From contig URWK01000006.1 in NCBI GenBank assembly GCA_900551505.1, positions 1 to 22,594 on the forward strand: DNA of 22,594 bases, written 5' to 3'. A model generated the notes under the pieces. It was given only the letters and a program-made list of their open reading frames with translations. It had not been told where the DNA came from and made no database searches. The first letter of the stretch is position 1. Each line of letters begins with the position of its first letter. Positions 1 through 8,467 of this stretch are shown piece by piece. Source of the stretch: an uncultured Ruminococcus sp. (GTDB taxonomy: Bacteria; Bacillota; Clostridia; Oscillospirales; Ruminococcaceae). A program made the translations under genes and the position numbers.

Positions 1-130
1 ATTTTTTTTTTTTTTTTTTTCTTATTAAATAGTGTATTACACTGATCACAACCTTTTTTTTTTTTTGGGGGGGGGGGGGGGGCGGCGCCCGCCCCCCCCC
101 CCCCCCGCCCCCCCGAAAACCCCGCCGGGT
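1..130. other. Low-complexity contig edge
   Basis: A poly-T run, about 34 bases of normal-looking sequence (21-54), another T run, then long G and C homopolymers with almost no other bases. No coding or RNA signal is visible. Matching homopolymer stretches occur at the other end of the window, so this is most likely an assembly or read-end artefact rather than biology. Normal sequence resumes by about position 131, just before the recR terminator. Confidence 0.8.
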
Positions 131-137
131 CAGAAAC

Positions 138-170
138 CTTAAAAAGGCTACTTCATAAGAAATAGCCTTT
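138..170 (-). terminator. Intrinsic terminator after recR
   Basis: Read on the minus strand, AAAGGCTATTTC (170-159) pairs with GAAGTAGCCTTT (154-143) through a 12-bp stem with one G-U pair and a four-base loop (TTAT). It ends in a run of five T. It lies 10 bases beyond the recR stop and closes the dnaX-ybaB-recR operon. Confidence 0.85.
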
Positions 171-179
171 AAATCATCT

Positions 180-782
180 TTAAATTTCATTGCGGTTCTG
201 CAATGCCCTGTAAAGCGTTACTTCGTCCGCATATTCGACAATTCCGCCGACCGGTAAGCCGAATGCAAGCCTTGACACTTTAAGTCCCATCGGTTTCAGC
301 AGTCTTGCGAGGTACATGGCTGTAGCTTCGCCTTCAACTGTAGGATTTGTTGCCATAATTACTTCCTTAACTTCGCCGTTGCCGAGCCTTGAAAGCAATT
401 CTTTAATTTTAAGCTTATCGGGGGTAATATTGTCTATCGGTGAAAGAAGCCCGTGAAGAACATGATAAAGTCCGTTGTACTCACCCGTTCTCTCGAAAGC
501 TGTTACATCTTTAGGCGTTTCCACCACGCATATCAAGGATTTATCACGGGTGGTGTCCGAACAAATCGGACATACTTCATGCTCCGTTAAGTTCTGGCAA
601 ATCGTGCAAGGATGTACATTCTTTTTGGCATTAAGCAAGGCTTCGGCAAATTCCTTAACGTCCTGTTCGCTCATCGACATGACGAAATAAGCAAGCCTCT
701 GGGCAGTCTTCATACCTATTGTGGGGAATTGCTCGAATTTCTCCGCAAGCGTTACAAGCGGTAATGCATCGTATTCCGACAT
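180..782 (-). CDS. recR: Recombination mediator protein RecR
   Basis: RecR works with RecF and RecO to load RecA on single-stranded DNA gaps. The 200-aa protein has the family length and domain order: an N-terminal helix-hairpin-helix (about 8-35), a Cys4 zinc finger (Cys59, 62, 71, 74) and a Toprim domain (about 82-175, with CVVETPKD around Glu88). It ends in a Walker-B-like tail LPVGG..EYADEVTL at 176-190. In the family this reads GGDLEYAD; here it is GGIVEYAD, so the first acidic residue is lost, a small oddity. The gene is last in dnaX-ybaB-recR, nine bases after ybaB with no strong ribosome binding site of its own, which suggests translational coupling. This order is conserved in Bacillus. 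Confidence 0.97.
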   Translation of the reverse strand: MSEYDALPLVTLAEKFEQFPTIGMKTAQRLAYFVMSMSEQDVKEFAEALLNAKKNVHPCTICQNLTEHEVCPICSDTTRDKSLICVVETPKDVTAFERTGEYNGLYHVLHGLLSPIDNITPDKLKIKELLSRLGNGEVKEVIMATNPTVEGEATAMYLARLLKPMGLKVSRLAFGLPVGGIVEYADEVTLYRALQNRNEI

Positions 783-791
783 TTACTTAAA

Positions 792-1142
792 TCAGAAAAG
801 TCCCGGGAGAGATACACCGCCGGTAATCTTTGTCATTTCGTCTTCTGTAACTTCTTCAATCTTAGCAACGCAAGCATTTACAGCACTGATAATGAGGTCC
901 TGAAGCATATCAACATCATCAGGGTTTACGGCATCAGGGTTAATCTTGAGGGATTCGACAGTCTTCTTACCGCTCATAGTGATTTCAACCATACCGCCTC
1001 CGACTGTTTCAGAGAAAGAACGTGCTTCAATATCGTCCTGAAGTCTTGTGATTTCGTTCTGCATTTTCTGAGCCTGCTTAATCATAGCTGACATATTCTG
1101 TGGTGCTGTACCTGCACTTGTCTTTGGGATTCTTGCTTTCAT
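792..1142 (-). CDS. YbaB/EbfC family nucleoid-associated protein
   Basis: This small DNA-binding protein family forms dimers that coat DNA and is encoded between dnaX and recR in most bacteria (yaaK in Bacillus). The 116-aa product has the family core: an N-terminal stretch rich in Met and Gln (MSAMIKQAQKMQNEITRLQDDI, about 18-39) that forms the long helix, then a beta hairpin with GGGMVEITMSGK and a C-terminal helical part ending in GGVSLPGLF. The first 17 residues are a basic, Pro/Ala-containing extension. The start is supported by AAGGAG at 1152-1157, nine bases upstream. It lies 30 bases after dnaX and is probably cotranscribed with it. Confidence 0.95.
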   Translation of the reverse strand: MKARIPKTSAGTAPQNMSAMIKQAQKMQNEITRLQDDIEARSFSETVGGGMVEITMSGKKTVESLKINPDAVNPDDVDMLQDLIISAVNACVAKIEEVTEDEMTKITGGVSLPGLF

Positions 1143-1172
1143 TATGGAATTCTCCTTTTCGTTTTTAAAATT

Positions 1173-2792
1173 TTAGTGGTTATCGAAAGTAACCTTGCCT
1201 GAAAATTCGTTGATTATTGATTGTATAGGCGATATCTGAGGTTCTATTTCCGATGCATCCTGCAAAACAAACCTGATTTTATGGCCGACATTTCTTTCTA
1301 TGATGGAAGTAATATCGGGTTTTGCCTTTTCATCTCTTCCAAGAAGCTGTTCAATGTTCTCCTTTGCATCGGGGCTTGCAATGATATAAACGGTATCGTC
1401 ATCGACTTTTGCCGTTGAATACATAAAACATTGTCCTATAGCCTTATATTTTTTAAATATTTCATCACATATAACCGCCCAGTTGTCAAGGAGAACAGGA
1501 TTTTTCTTTTGTGTCCTGACAGGAGCAATAATCTTTTCGGGCTGTGGCAACTCTGATAATTTCTGTGTTTCTGCTGTGGGTACTTGCTGAACAATAGTTT
1601 TCGGCATAGAATCTATACGGGAATATACATTGTTGATTTGTGACGAAAAAGATTGTTCTAACTCTTTTATTTTATCATAAATTTCAGTATTGTCAAGACC
1701 TGAAGCATCTGATAGTTTTATTCTTGAAATCTGTACCACGCACATTTCAAATTCGGTTTTTCTGTCAATGGCTTTTGTCATTCTGTCGGAACACTCCTGA
1801 AGTGCCGACATCTCCGAGATGATTTCGGAAAGGCTCACTTTCTGAGCGAGTTCAGAAAGCCTCTGTTTTTCATCGGGCATACAATTGACACTTGTAACAT
1901 TGGGGCTTGTCTTCAGAAGCATAATGTTTCTGAGTTGTGCCACAAGTTCAACGCAGAGCCTTTGCATATCCTTTGAACCGCTGTTGAGCGAATCCGTTAT
2001 TTCAAGGGCTTTCGTAGTGTTCTTTGAAAAGAAAGCGTCAATCAGGTCGAATATATAAGTCCTGTCCGCAATTCCCGCCGTTTCCGAAACAGTCTGCTTA
2101 GTAATTTCTTCCGAAAAGGCTGAACACTGGTCAAGCAATGAAATCGCATCACGCATACCGCCTTCAGAAATATGTGCTATAAGTTCCGTTGCATCCCTGT
2201 CGATTTTAATGCCTTCGCTCTGTGCAATCATGAGAAGTCTTTCGCTGATTTTCTCAACCGGGATTCTCCTGAAGTCGTATCGCTGACATCTTGACACAAT
2301 GGTTTCGGGGACTTTGTGGATTTCGGTAGTTGCGAGAATGAATTTCACATAGTCCGGCGGTTCTTCCATGATTTTCAGCAAGGCATTAAAAGCACTTGCG
2401 GAAAGCATATGGACTTCGTCAATGATATAGACCTTGAATTTACAGCGTTCAGGGGTATAGACCGCACCGTCACGCAAATCCCTCATATCGTTGACGCTTG
2501 TATTTGAAGCTGCATCTATTTCAATAATATCAGACAATGCAAAGTTTTCGGCATCATTGCAGATGTCACATTCAAGGCATGGATTTCCGCCGTCTGTATG
2601 TTCGCAGTTCACGGCTTTCGCAAGTATCCTTGCACAAGTGGTTTTTCCCGTACCTCTTGAGCCGGTGAAAAGATAGGCATGACCCGTTTTCTGAGCAGAA
2701 ACCTGATTTTTAAGCGTAGTGGTAATAAGTTCTTGCCCGACTACATCATCAAAAGTCCTTGGTCGCCATTTTCTGTAAAGGGCTTCATACAT
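1173..2792 (-). CDS. dnaX: DNA polymerase III subunit gamma/tau
   Basis: DnaX is the ATPase of the clamp loader that opens and places the DnaN sliding clamp, and it tethers the polymerase through its tail. The 539-aa protein begins with the near-invariant MYEALYRKWRP. It has Walker A GSRGTGKT (44-51), a zinc module with Cys63, 72, 75 and 78, Walker B IIDEV (123-127), the sensor segment LATTEIHK (153-160) and the SRC arginine finger (167-169). A less conserved gamma/tau C-terminus follows from about 370. A strong AAGGGGGA site at 2803-2810 lies about 11 bases before ATG. I see no clear slippery A-run with a stop for programmed gamma production. It is the first gene of the operon, with the SRP RNA directly upstream, the same order as in Bacillus. 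Confidence 0.97.
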   Translation of the reverse strand: MYEALYRKWRPRTFDDVVGQELITTTLKNQVSAQKTGHAYLFTGSRGTGKTTCARILAKAVNCEHTDGGNPCLECDICNDAENFALSDIIEIDAASNTSVNDMRDLRDGAVYTPERCKFKVYIIDEVHMLSASAFNALLKIMEEPPDYVKFILATTEIHKVPETIVSRCQRYDFRRIPVEKISERLLMIAQSEGIKIDRDATELIAHISEGGMRDAISLLDQCSAFSEEITKQTVSETAGIADRTYIFDLIDAFFSKNTTKALEITDSLNSGSKDMQRLCVELVAQLRNIMLLKTSPNVTSVNCMPDEKQRLSELAQKVSLSEIISEMSALQECSDRMTKAIDRKTEFEMCVVQISRIKLSDASGLDNTEIYDKIKELEQSFSSQINNVYSRIDSMPKTIVQQVPTAETQKLSELPQPEKIIAPVRTQKKNPVLLDNWAVICDEIFKKYKAIGQCFMYSTAKVDDDTVYIIASPDAKENIEQLLGRDEKAKPDITSIIERNVGHKIRFVLQDASEIEPQISPIQSIINEFSGKVTFDNH

Positions 2793-2860
2793 AGCAATTC
2801 CGTCCCCCTTTATGACATACTTATTTAACTATCTGATTTGAAAAAAGGTAAAAAAAATTC

Positions 2861-2981
2861 CGGAACATAGGTGTGCAGGCTTGCTGCGGCACACAAAACT
2901 GACCGCTTAATGCTGCTCGGTCCCCCGCCTGACATGGTTCACGGTGTCTCGTTGCACAGGGCCCGCACACCTATATTTCGG
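2861..2981 (-). ncRNA. ffs: Signal recognition particle RNA (small bacterial type)
   Basis: This RNA scaffolds Ffh for cotranslational targeting to the membrane. On the minus strand the domain IV core is unmistakable: CCATGTCAGG, then a GGGA tetraloop closed by CGG/CCG, then AGCAGCATTAAGCGG (around 2903-2937), giving the asymmetric loop that Ffh binds. The 5' arm (2981-2958) and 3' arm (2884-2861) pair almost completely over about 24 bp, including AGGTGTGCGGGC against GCCTGCACACCT. An A-free T run at 2850-2858 follows the 3' arm, so the closing stem doubles as a terminator. There is no Alu domain, unlike the Bacillus RNA of about 270 nt. The exact ends are inferred from pairing. Confidence 0.9.
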
Positions 2982-3119
2982 AAATGCGTTCGACTATTAT
3001 TTTTTTTTAAATCCCTACATTACTGAAACGGGGAATGTTAAAACAGTCCAATGCGTAAAAACAGGCACATTTTTAATGCCGTTAAATAAAATACAATCAT
3101 TAAATGACTTACAAGATAT

Positions 3120-3148
3120 ATTATAACACAACGAAATAAAAATTGCAA
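3120..3148 (-). promoter_or_regulatory. Sigma-A type promoter for SRP RNA (and possibly dnaX)
   Basis: On the minus strand, -35 TTGCAA (3148-3143) and a perfect -10 TATAAT (3125-3120) are separated by 17 bp. The predicted start near 3113 is about 130 nt before the folded 5' arm of the SRP RNA, so a 5' leader would have to be trimmed, or a second promoter lies closer. Confidence 0.65.
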
Positions 3149-3184
3149 GTGTTTTTCAGAATTTTTTTCAGAAATATTTTTTTT

Positions 3185-3221
3185 ATTAATTCAGGGGGCG
3201 GAAAGTCGCTCCCTGATTAAT
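3185..3221 (-). terminator. Hairpin at the end of the gyrA transcript
   Basis: ATTAATTCAGGG (3185-3196) pairs with CCCTGATTAAT (3211-3221) with one bulged T, and the inner GCG/CGC extends the stem. It begins 13 bases past the gyrA stop. The minus-strand 3' flank is A-rich rather than a clean T run, so termination efficiency is uncertain. It may act as a 3'-end protecting hairpin. Confidence 0.5.
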
Positions 3222-3233
3222 TTCTCTATTTAA

Positions 3234-5792
3234 TTATTCTTCTGTTTCTTCCTCAACCGGTTCATCGGGCTGACTTTCTTCGCTGCTGATTTCCGCAAGT
3301 TCTTCTTCACTGAGAATTTCTTCTTCTGCCTGCTCAAGTTTTGCGGTTTCTTCATTGTCGTCATGTTCAACCCTTGTGAATGAAACTATTCTTTCACCCT
3401 CATTGACTTTCATAAGTTTAACGCCTGTCGCAACTCTGCCGCAAATTCTGACATCGCTTGCCCTGAATCTGATAACTATGCCATCACTTGACATAGTGAT
3501 AATATCTTCATCGTCATTTACTGTTTTAATGCCGCATACACAGCCTTTTTCTGCGGTACACTTGAAATTGAAAACGCCCTGACCGCCTCTTGCACGGATA
3601 GGGTACTGACTGATTTCGGTACGTTTTCCGTAACCCTTGTCGGAGATGGTAAGTAATGTTGTATTTTCTCTTATTCTTGCCATTGAAACAACTTCGTCAT
3701 TCCCCACAAGTCTTATACCTCTGACACCTCTTGCGGTTCTGCCCATCGCCCTCAGCTTGTCTTCCTCAATGTGTAAAGCCTTGCCGTTTCTGGTTGCAAT
3801 CATAAGTTCATCATTTCCGCCTGTAAGCTTGACGCTTCTCACTTCGTCATCTTCGTCAATGTTTATAGCCCTTACGGCGTTTCTTCTGACGTTCCTGAAA
3901 AGATTAAGGTTACTTCTCTTGATAACGCCTTTCTTTGTGGCGAAACAGAGATACTGATTTTCGTTAAATTCCTTTATCTTAATCATGGCGGAAATCTTTT
4001 CGCCTTCACCGAGGTTGAGCAGATTTATAAGGTTCGTACCCTTTGCCTGTTTAGAACCTTCGGGGATTTCAAAGCACTTCATCTTAAACATATTGCCGAG
4101 GTTTGTCACAAAAAGTATCTGGTCATGGCTGGAAGCAACAAACATTTCGCTTACAAAGTCTTCTTCACGCTGTTTCATGCCATTCACACCACGGCCGCCA
4201 CGTTTCTGTGCCTTGTAGGTGTCGAGAGCGATACGCTTGATGTAGCCGATGTCCGTGTAAGCAATCATGAAGTCTTCGACAGGTATAAGGTCTTCAAACA
4301 CAACTTCACCGTCTGCATCTTCGTTAATCCGGGTTCTTCTGTCATCGCCGTATTTGTCAGCCATCTTGTTAAGTTCGTCCTTGATTATCGCATAGACTCT
4401 TGAATCATTTGCGAGAATGTCTTCAAAGTCCGCAATTCTTTCATTCAGTCCTGCAAGTTCATCTTCAATCTTATGTCTTTCCATGCCGGTAAGCTTTCCG
4501 AGTGTCATCTGAACAATTGCGTCTGCCTGAACGTCCGAAAGTAAATACTTCTCTATAAGTTTATCCTTGCCTGCCTGAATATTTTCGGCGGTCTTGAGAA
4601 TATTGACAACCTCGTCTATATTGTCGATTGCGACCATGTACCCTTCAAGCAGGTGAGCTCTTTCGAGGGATTTTTTAAGGTCAAACTGAGTTCTCTTTGT
4701 GATTACTTCAAACTGGAATTTGATGTATTCTTCAATCATTCTCCTGAGCGAAAGGACTTTAGGCTCATTGTTTACCAGTGCAAGCATATTTACACCGACA
4801 GTTGACTGAAGTTCCGTGAAGCTGAAAAGCTTATTGAGGACAATCATAGGTTTAGCGTCCTTTTTAAGCTCTACGACAATTCTCATGCCCTTTCTGTCGG
4901 ATTCGTCACGCACATGGAAGATACCTTCGATTTTTCTGTCTTTCGCAAGGTCTGCGATATGTTCAACCAATCGTGCCTTGTTTACCATGTAAGGAATTTC
5001 AGTTATCACAATGCAGTTTCTGCCCTTGATTTCTTCAAAGTCCGTAACTCCACGGAGAATAATTTTTCCCTTACCTGTGGTGTAAGCACTTCTCAGACCC
5101 TGTCTGCCCATTACTATTCCGCCTGTCGGGAAGTCAGGGCCTTTGATATGCTTCATAATATCCGCAAGTGTCGCTTCCGGATTATCAATAAGTTCATTGA
5201 TTGCCCCGACTACTTCTCTGAGATTGTGAGGAGGAATATTCGTTGCCATACCTACCGCAATTCCTATAGAACCGTTTACAAGCAGATTAGGGAAACGTGA
5301 CGGAAGTACAACAGGTTCTTTAAGTCTGTCGTCATAGTTCGACTGATAAGGAATAGTATCCTTATTGATGTCCGTGAGCATCTCAACAGCCATTTTAGTC
5401 ATCTTGGCTTCTGTGTAACGGTAAGCGGCAGGCGGGTCGCCGTCCACGCTGCCGAAATTTCCGTGTCCGTCCACAAGCGGATAACGCAATGAGAATTTCT
5501 GTGCAAGTCTTACAAGTGCATCATATACCGAACTGTCGCCGTGTGGATGGTAACGTCCCAGAACCGCACCTACTGTATCGGCACACTTTCTGTAAGGTTT
5601 CTCAGGTGTAAGGTTATTTTCATGAAGTGTATACAAAATTCTTCTGTGAACAGGTTTCAGACCGTCCCTTACGTCAGGCAATGCCCTTGAAACAATGACT
5701 GACATTGAATATTCGAGGAAGGATTTTTTCATTTCCCTCTCTATATCCACGGGGACAATTCTACCTGTTGTTTCAGGTGTTTCATTAATCAT
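3234..5792 (-). CDS. gyrA: DNA gyrase subunit A
   Basis: GyrA is the DNA-cleaving and rejoining subunit of gyrase, which introduces negative supercoils with GyrB. The 852-aa protein has the winged-helix/tower breakage-reunion core (about 12-500) with catalytic Tyr126 in AAYRYTE, followed by the beta-pinwheel C-terminal domain. The GyrA-box QKRGGRG at 529-535 marks it as gyrase rather than topoisomerase IV ParC. The quinolone-resistance region reads HPHGDSSVYD (82-91), with Ser and Asp at the two classical resistance positions, so it looks drug-sensitive. The last 33 or so residues are a strongly acidic Glu-rich tail. The ribosome binding site is weak (a distant AAAGG), but Met1 lies about 12 residues before the conserved IVPVDIEREMKKSFLEYSMSV and is a reasonable start. 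It lies 24 bases after the YcxB-like gene. Confidence 0.97.
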   Translation of the reverse strand: MINETPETTGRIVPVDIEREMKKSFLEYSMSVIVSRALPDVRDGLKPVHRRILYTLHENNLTPEKPYRKCADTVGAVLGRYHPHGDSSVYDALVRLAQKFSLRYPLVDGHGNFGSVDGDPPAAYRYTEAKMTKMAVEMLTDINKDTIPYQSNYDDRLKEPVVLPSRFPNLLVNGSIGIAVGMATNIPPHNLREVVGAINELIDNPEATLADIMKHIKGPDFPTGGIVMGRQGLRSAYTTGKGKIILRGVTDFEEIKGRNCIVITEIPYMVNKARLVEHIADLAKDRKIEGIFHVRDESDRKGMRIVVELKKDAKPMIVLNKLFSFTELQSTVGVNMLALVNNEPKVLSLRRMIEEYIKFQFEVITKRTQFDLKKSLERAHLLEGYMVAIDNIDEVVNILKTAENIQAGKDKLIEKYLLSDVQADAIVQMTLGKLTGMERHKIEDELAGLNERIADFEDILANDSRVYAIIKDELNKMADKYGDDRRTRINEDADGEVVFEDLIPVEDFMIAYTDIGYIKRIALDTYKAQKRGGRGVNGMKQREEDFVSEMFVASSHDQILFVTNLGNMFKMKCFEIPEGSKQAKGTNLINLLNLGEGEKISAMIKIKEFNENQYLCFATKKGVIKRSNLNLFRNVRRNAVRAINIDEDDEVRSVKLTGGNDELMIATRNGKALHIEEDKLRAMGRTARGVRGIRLVGNDEVVSMARIRENTTLLTISDKGYGKRTEISQYPIRARGGQGVFNFKCTAEKGCVCGIKTVNDDEDIITMSSDGIVIRFRASDVRICGRVATGVKLMKVNEGERIVSFTRVEHDDNEETAKLEQAEEEILSEEELAEISSEESQPDEPVEEETEE

Positions 5793-5816
5793 TCTGAATT
5801 TTCACAGCCTTTCAGT

Positions 5817-6374
5817 TTATAATTTATCAGTTTCTGAATATCTTTTTCCCATGCTTTTTTTAAGGGTATCGGCGATAATTTTCTGTTCCGAAAAGTCAAA
5901 ATCCTTTTTGGGTATGACATAGAAGACATGGTTTTTAATATATATAATTGTGTAATCTTTCGTTTCGACTGCCTGAACGACTTTGCTCTGAATATCTATC
6001 ACGGCAGGCGGAACGTATTCTTCCTCGCCGTTTTCGTTTATAACAATGCTTCCTATGGAAACCTTGTTGTCGTACAGCTCGAAATTATAGAAATCGTCCT
6101 TTATTTCTGCGATTGACTTCATAAGTTTGCTTCTTACTTTCAGCGGATTAATCCACACGGAGAATATAAGCACCAGACAGACCACCGCAAGCATTGCATA
6201 CATGGGGTCGCTGTTTCTGAAAGCTCCGTACCCGTAAATTACTGCCACCGCTATAAAGATAATTGTTGCGATAATATTCTTCGGATATACGAATTTCTTC
6301 TGAAAAGTGACAAAAGCCTTTTCAAACATATCAAGAGGAATATTATATTTTCCTTTCAGAATCTGTTCTTCCAT
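5817..6374 (-). CDS. YcxB-like membrane protein
   Basis: This 185-aa protein has a short cytoplasmic N-terminus, two hydrophobic segments (about 33-51 and 57-76) separated by a short polar turn (RNSDPM), and a soluble C-terminal domain (about 85-185) rich in beta strands. The C-terminal pattern (DDFYNFELYDNKVSIGS, then a strand pair TIIYIKNHVFYVIPKKDF near the end) resembles the YcxB-like C-terminal domain family (PF14317), whose function is not established. AAGGTG lies seven bases before ATG. It is wedged between gyrB (11 bases upstream) and gyrA (24 bases downstream), so all three are probably one transcript. Many relatives have no gene in this place. The family assignment rests on pattern only. 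Confidence 0.7.
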   Translation of the reverse strand: MEEQILKGKYNIPLDMFEKAFVTFQKKFVYPKNIIATIIFIAVAVIYGYGAFRNSDPMYAMLAVVCLVLIFSVWINPLKVRSKLMKSIAEIKDDFYNFELYDNKVSIGSIVINENGEEEYVPPAVIDIQSKVVQAVETKDYTIIYIKNHVFYVIPKKDFDFSEQKIIADTLKKSMGKRYSETDKL

Positions 6375-6385
6375 ATCAACGCACC

Positions 6386-8311
6386 TTATATATCAAGATT
6401 TACTGCGTGTTTTGCGTTTCTCTCTATAAATTCCTTACGGGGAATAACCTTGTCGCCCATGAGGATTGTAAAGATTTCATCAGCCTTTACAGCGTCCTCC
6501 ATCTCTATTTTAAGCATTGTGCGGGTTTCGGGGTTCATAGTGGTTTCCCAGAGCTGTTCGGAGTCCATTTCACCGAGACCCTTGTACCGCTGAACTTCGA
6601 CTTTCGCATTACCCGGCATTTCAGAAAATTCCGCAATATATTTATCTCTCTGTTTCTCATCGAATGCATATTTAAACTGTCTGCCCTTTGAAACCTTGAA
6701 AAGAGGAGGCTGTGCAATGTATATGTGACCTTCGGTTATAAGCGGTTTCATAAATCTGAAGAAGAATGTAAGCAGAAGCGTTCTGATATGAGAACCGTCA
6801 ACGTCCGCATCAGCCATGATTATAACTTTGCCGTAACGGAGTTTGGAGATGTCAAAGTCTTCACCTATACTTGTACCGAGAGCGGTTACAACAGGCATAA
6901 GCTTTTCGTTGCCGTAAATTCTGTCAAGTCTCGCCTTTTCAACATTGAGCATCTTACCCCATAGAGGGAGAATAGCCTGGTAACGTCTGTCTCTGCCCTC
7001 TTTGGCTGAACCGCCTGCGGAATCGCCTTCGACAATGTAAATTTCAGACTTTTCATTGTCGTGTTCGGAGCAGTCGGCAAGTTTTCCCGGTAAGGAAGCG
7101 TTTTCCATGGCAGATTTTTTTCTTGCATTATCTCTTGCTTTTTTGGCAGCTTCACGGGCTTTCTGAGCGGACATACTCTTGTCAAAAATAGCCCTTGCAA
7201 CTGCTGGGTTTTCTTCAAGATAATCCATGAGCTTTTCATTTACCATATTTTCAATAAAGGGTTTTATCTCAGGATTGCCAAGTCTGCCCTTGGTCTGTCC
7301 TTCAAACTCAGAATCAGTAAGTTTTACCGATATAATGGCTGTGAGTCCTTCCCTGACATCATCGCCCAGTAATTTCTCTCCATCTTTAAGTAAACCGAAC
7401 TTTTGACCATAATTGTTGAGAACTTTTGTCAATGCGTTCTTAAAACCTGTTTCATGAGTACCACCATCTGTAGTATGGATATTATTAGCGAATGATAAAA
7501 TCAGCGAATTGTAACTGTCATTGTACTGCATCGCAATTTCGGCTGTGGCATTATCCGTCTTGCCCGAAACATATATTACTTCATCGGAAAGCGGTTCAAG
7601 CCCCTTTGTCTTGTGGATATGTTCCACGAACTGGCGTATACCGCCTTCATAATGTAAAAATTCCTGTTTTACGTCCTCGCTGTCCCTTGTGTCGCTGAAA
7701 AAGATTTTTACACCGCCGTTGAGAAAAGCCTGTTCTCTGAGGCGATTAAGCAATATATCGTAATCATAATTGACTTCTTCAAATATCTGACTGTCGGCTT
7801 TGAACATTACGGAAGTACCCGTTTCCGAAGTATCTCCTGTTATTTTAATGGGTTCGCTGTATTCACCACGCTCGAAACGCTGGAAGTAAATATGTTTGCC
7901 GTCCTTTACAGTCAGTTCAAGCCATTCGGAAAGTGCATTTACTACCGAAGCTCCCACGCCGTGAAGTCCTCCCGACACCTTGTAACCGCCGCCGCCGAAT
8001 TTACCGCCTGCATGAAGCACGGTATAAACAACCGTTGCCGCAGAAATTTTTTCGGTCGGGTGAATACCTGTAGGAATACCACGGCCGTTGTCGGTAACTC
8101 TTATAATATTGTCGGGAAGTATTTCCACCTTGATTTCAGTACAGTAGCCCGCAAGCACTTCATCAATTGAATTGTCGACTATCTCATATACAAGGTGATG
8201 AAGCCCTCTCGGCCCTGTTGAACCGATATACATACCCGGTCTCTTGCGGACTGCTTCCAGCCCCTCGAGAACCTGAATGTCATCAGCTCCGTAATTCTGA
8301 TTTTCTATCAT
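6386..8311 (-). CDS. gyrB: DNA gyrase subunit B
   Basis: GyrB is the ATPase subunit of gyrase. With the start chosen here it is 641 aa. It has the GHKL ATPase fold with YEIVDNSIDE (Glu43 as catalytic base, Asn47 for magnesium), the glycine-rich lid GLHGVGASVVNALSEW, the transducer domain, and the Toprim domain with IVEGDSAGGSAKEGRDR and the metal cluster DADVDGSHIRTLLL. It ends with QRYKGLGEMD. The open frame runs 40 codons further upstream, but GGAGG at 8322-8326 sits nine bases before the ATG at 8311 and the protein then begins MIENQNYGADDIQVLEGLEAVRKRPGMYIG-type, as the family does. A promoter (8375-8403) lies immediately upstream, within the extended frame, which confirms the shorter start. 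Confidence 0.97.
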   Translation of the reverse strand: MIENQNYGADDIQVLEGLEAVRKRPGMYIGSTGPRGLHHLVYEIVDNSIDEVLAGYCTEIKVEILPDNIIRVTDNGRGIPTGIHPTEKISAATVVYTVLHAGGKFGGGGYKVSGGLHGVGASVVNALSEWLELTVKDGKHIYFQRFERGEYSEPIKITGDTSETGTSVMFKADSQIFEEVNYDYDILLNRLREQAFLNGGVKIFFSDTRDSEDVKQEFLHYEGGIRQFVEHIHKTKGLEPLSDEVIYVSGKTDNATAEIAMQYNDSYNSLILSFANNIHTTDGGTHETGFKNALTKVLNNYGQKFGLLKDGEKLLGDDVREGLTAIISVKLTDSEFEGQTKGRLGNPEIKPFIENMVNEKLMDYLEENPAVARAIFDKSMSAQKAREAAKKARDNARKKSAMENASLPGKLADCSEHDNEKSEIYIVEGDSAGGSAKEGRDRRYQAILPLWGKMLNVEKARLDRIYGNEKLMPVVTALGTSIGEDFDISKLRYGKVIIMADADVDGSHIRTLLLTFFFRFMKPLITEGHIYIAQPPLFKVSKGRQFKYAFDEKQRDKYIAEFSEMPGNAKVEVQRYKGLGEMDSEQLWETTMNPETRTMLKIEMEDAVKADEIFTILMGDKVIPRKEFIERNAKHAVNLDI

Positions 8312-8374
8312 ATTTAATAAACCTCCAATTTTACGATAGGTTTTTTTAGACCACAATATATAGTTGACATATAT

Positions 8375-8403
8375 ATTATAATACAAATTTCTGATTAATG
8401 CAA
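8375..8403 (-). promoter_or_regulatory. Promoter for gyrB operon
   Basis: On the minus strand, -35 TTGCAT (8403-8398) and -10 TATAAT (8380-8375) are 17 bp apart. The predicted start at about 8368 gives a leader of roughly 57 nt to the gyrB ATG. The -10 is perfect and the -35 is weak. It would drive gyrB, the YcxB-like gene and gyrA. Confidence 0.6.
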
Positions 8404-8467
8404 AGGCTTTTTGAGTATGGTGCAAATTCACAAGGAATAATTTTTCATATCATCCTGTTACTTCGGG

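Noticed and set aside
8364..8369. TTGACA on the plus strand as a -35 for a divergent promoter
   Set aside because: No -10 at suitable distance and no plus-strand gene downstream.
8312..8431. 40-codon N-terminal extension of gyrB
   Set aside because: The extension overlaps the promoter, lacks a ribosome binding site, and the family start with GGAGG lies at 8311.
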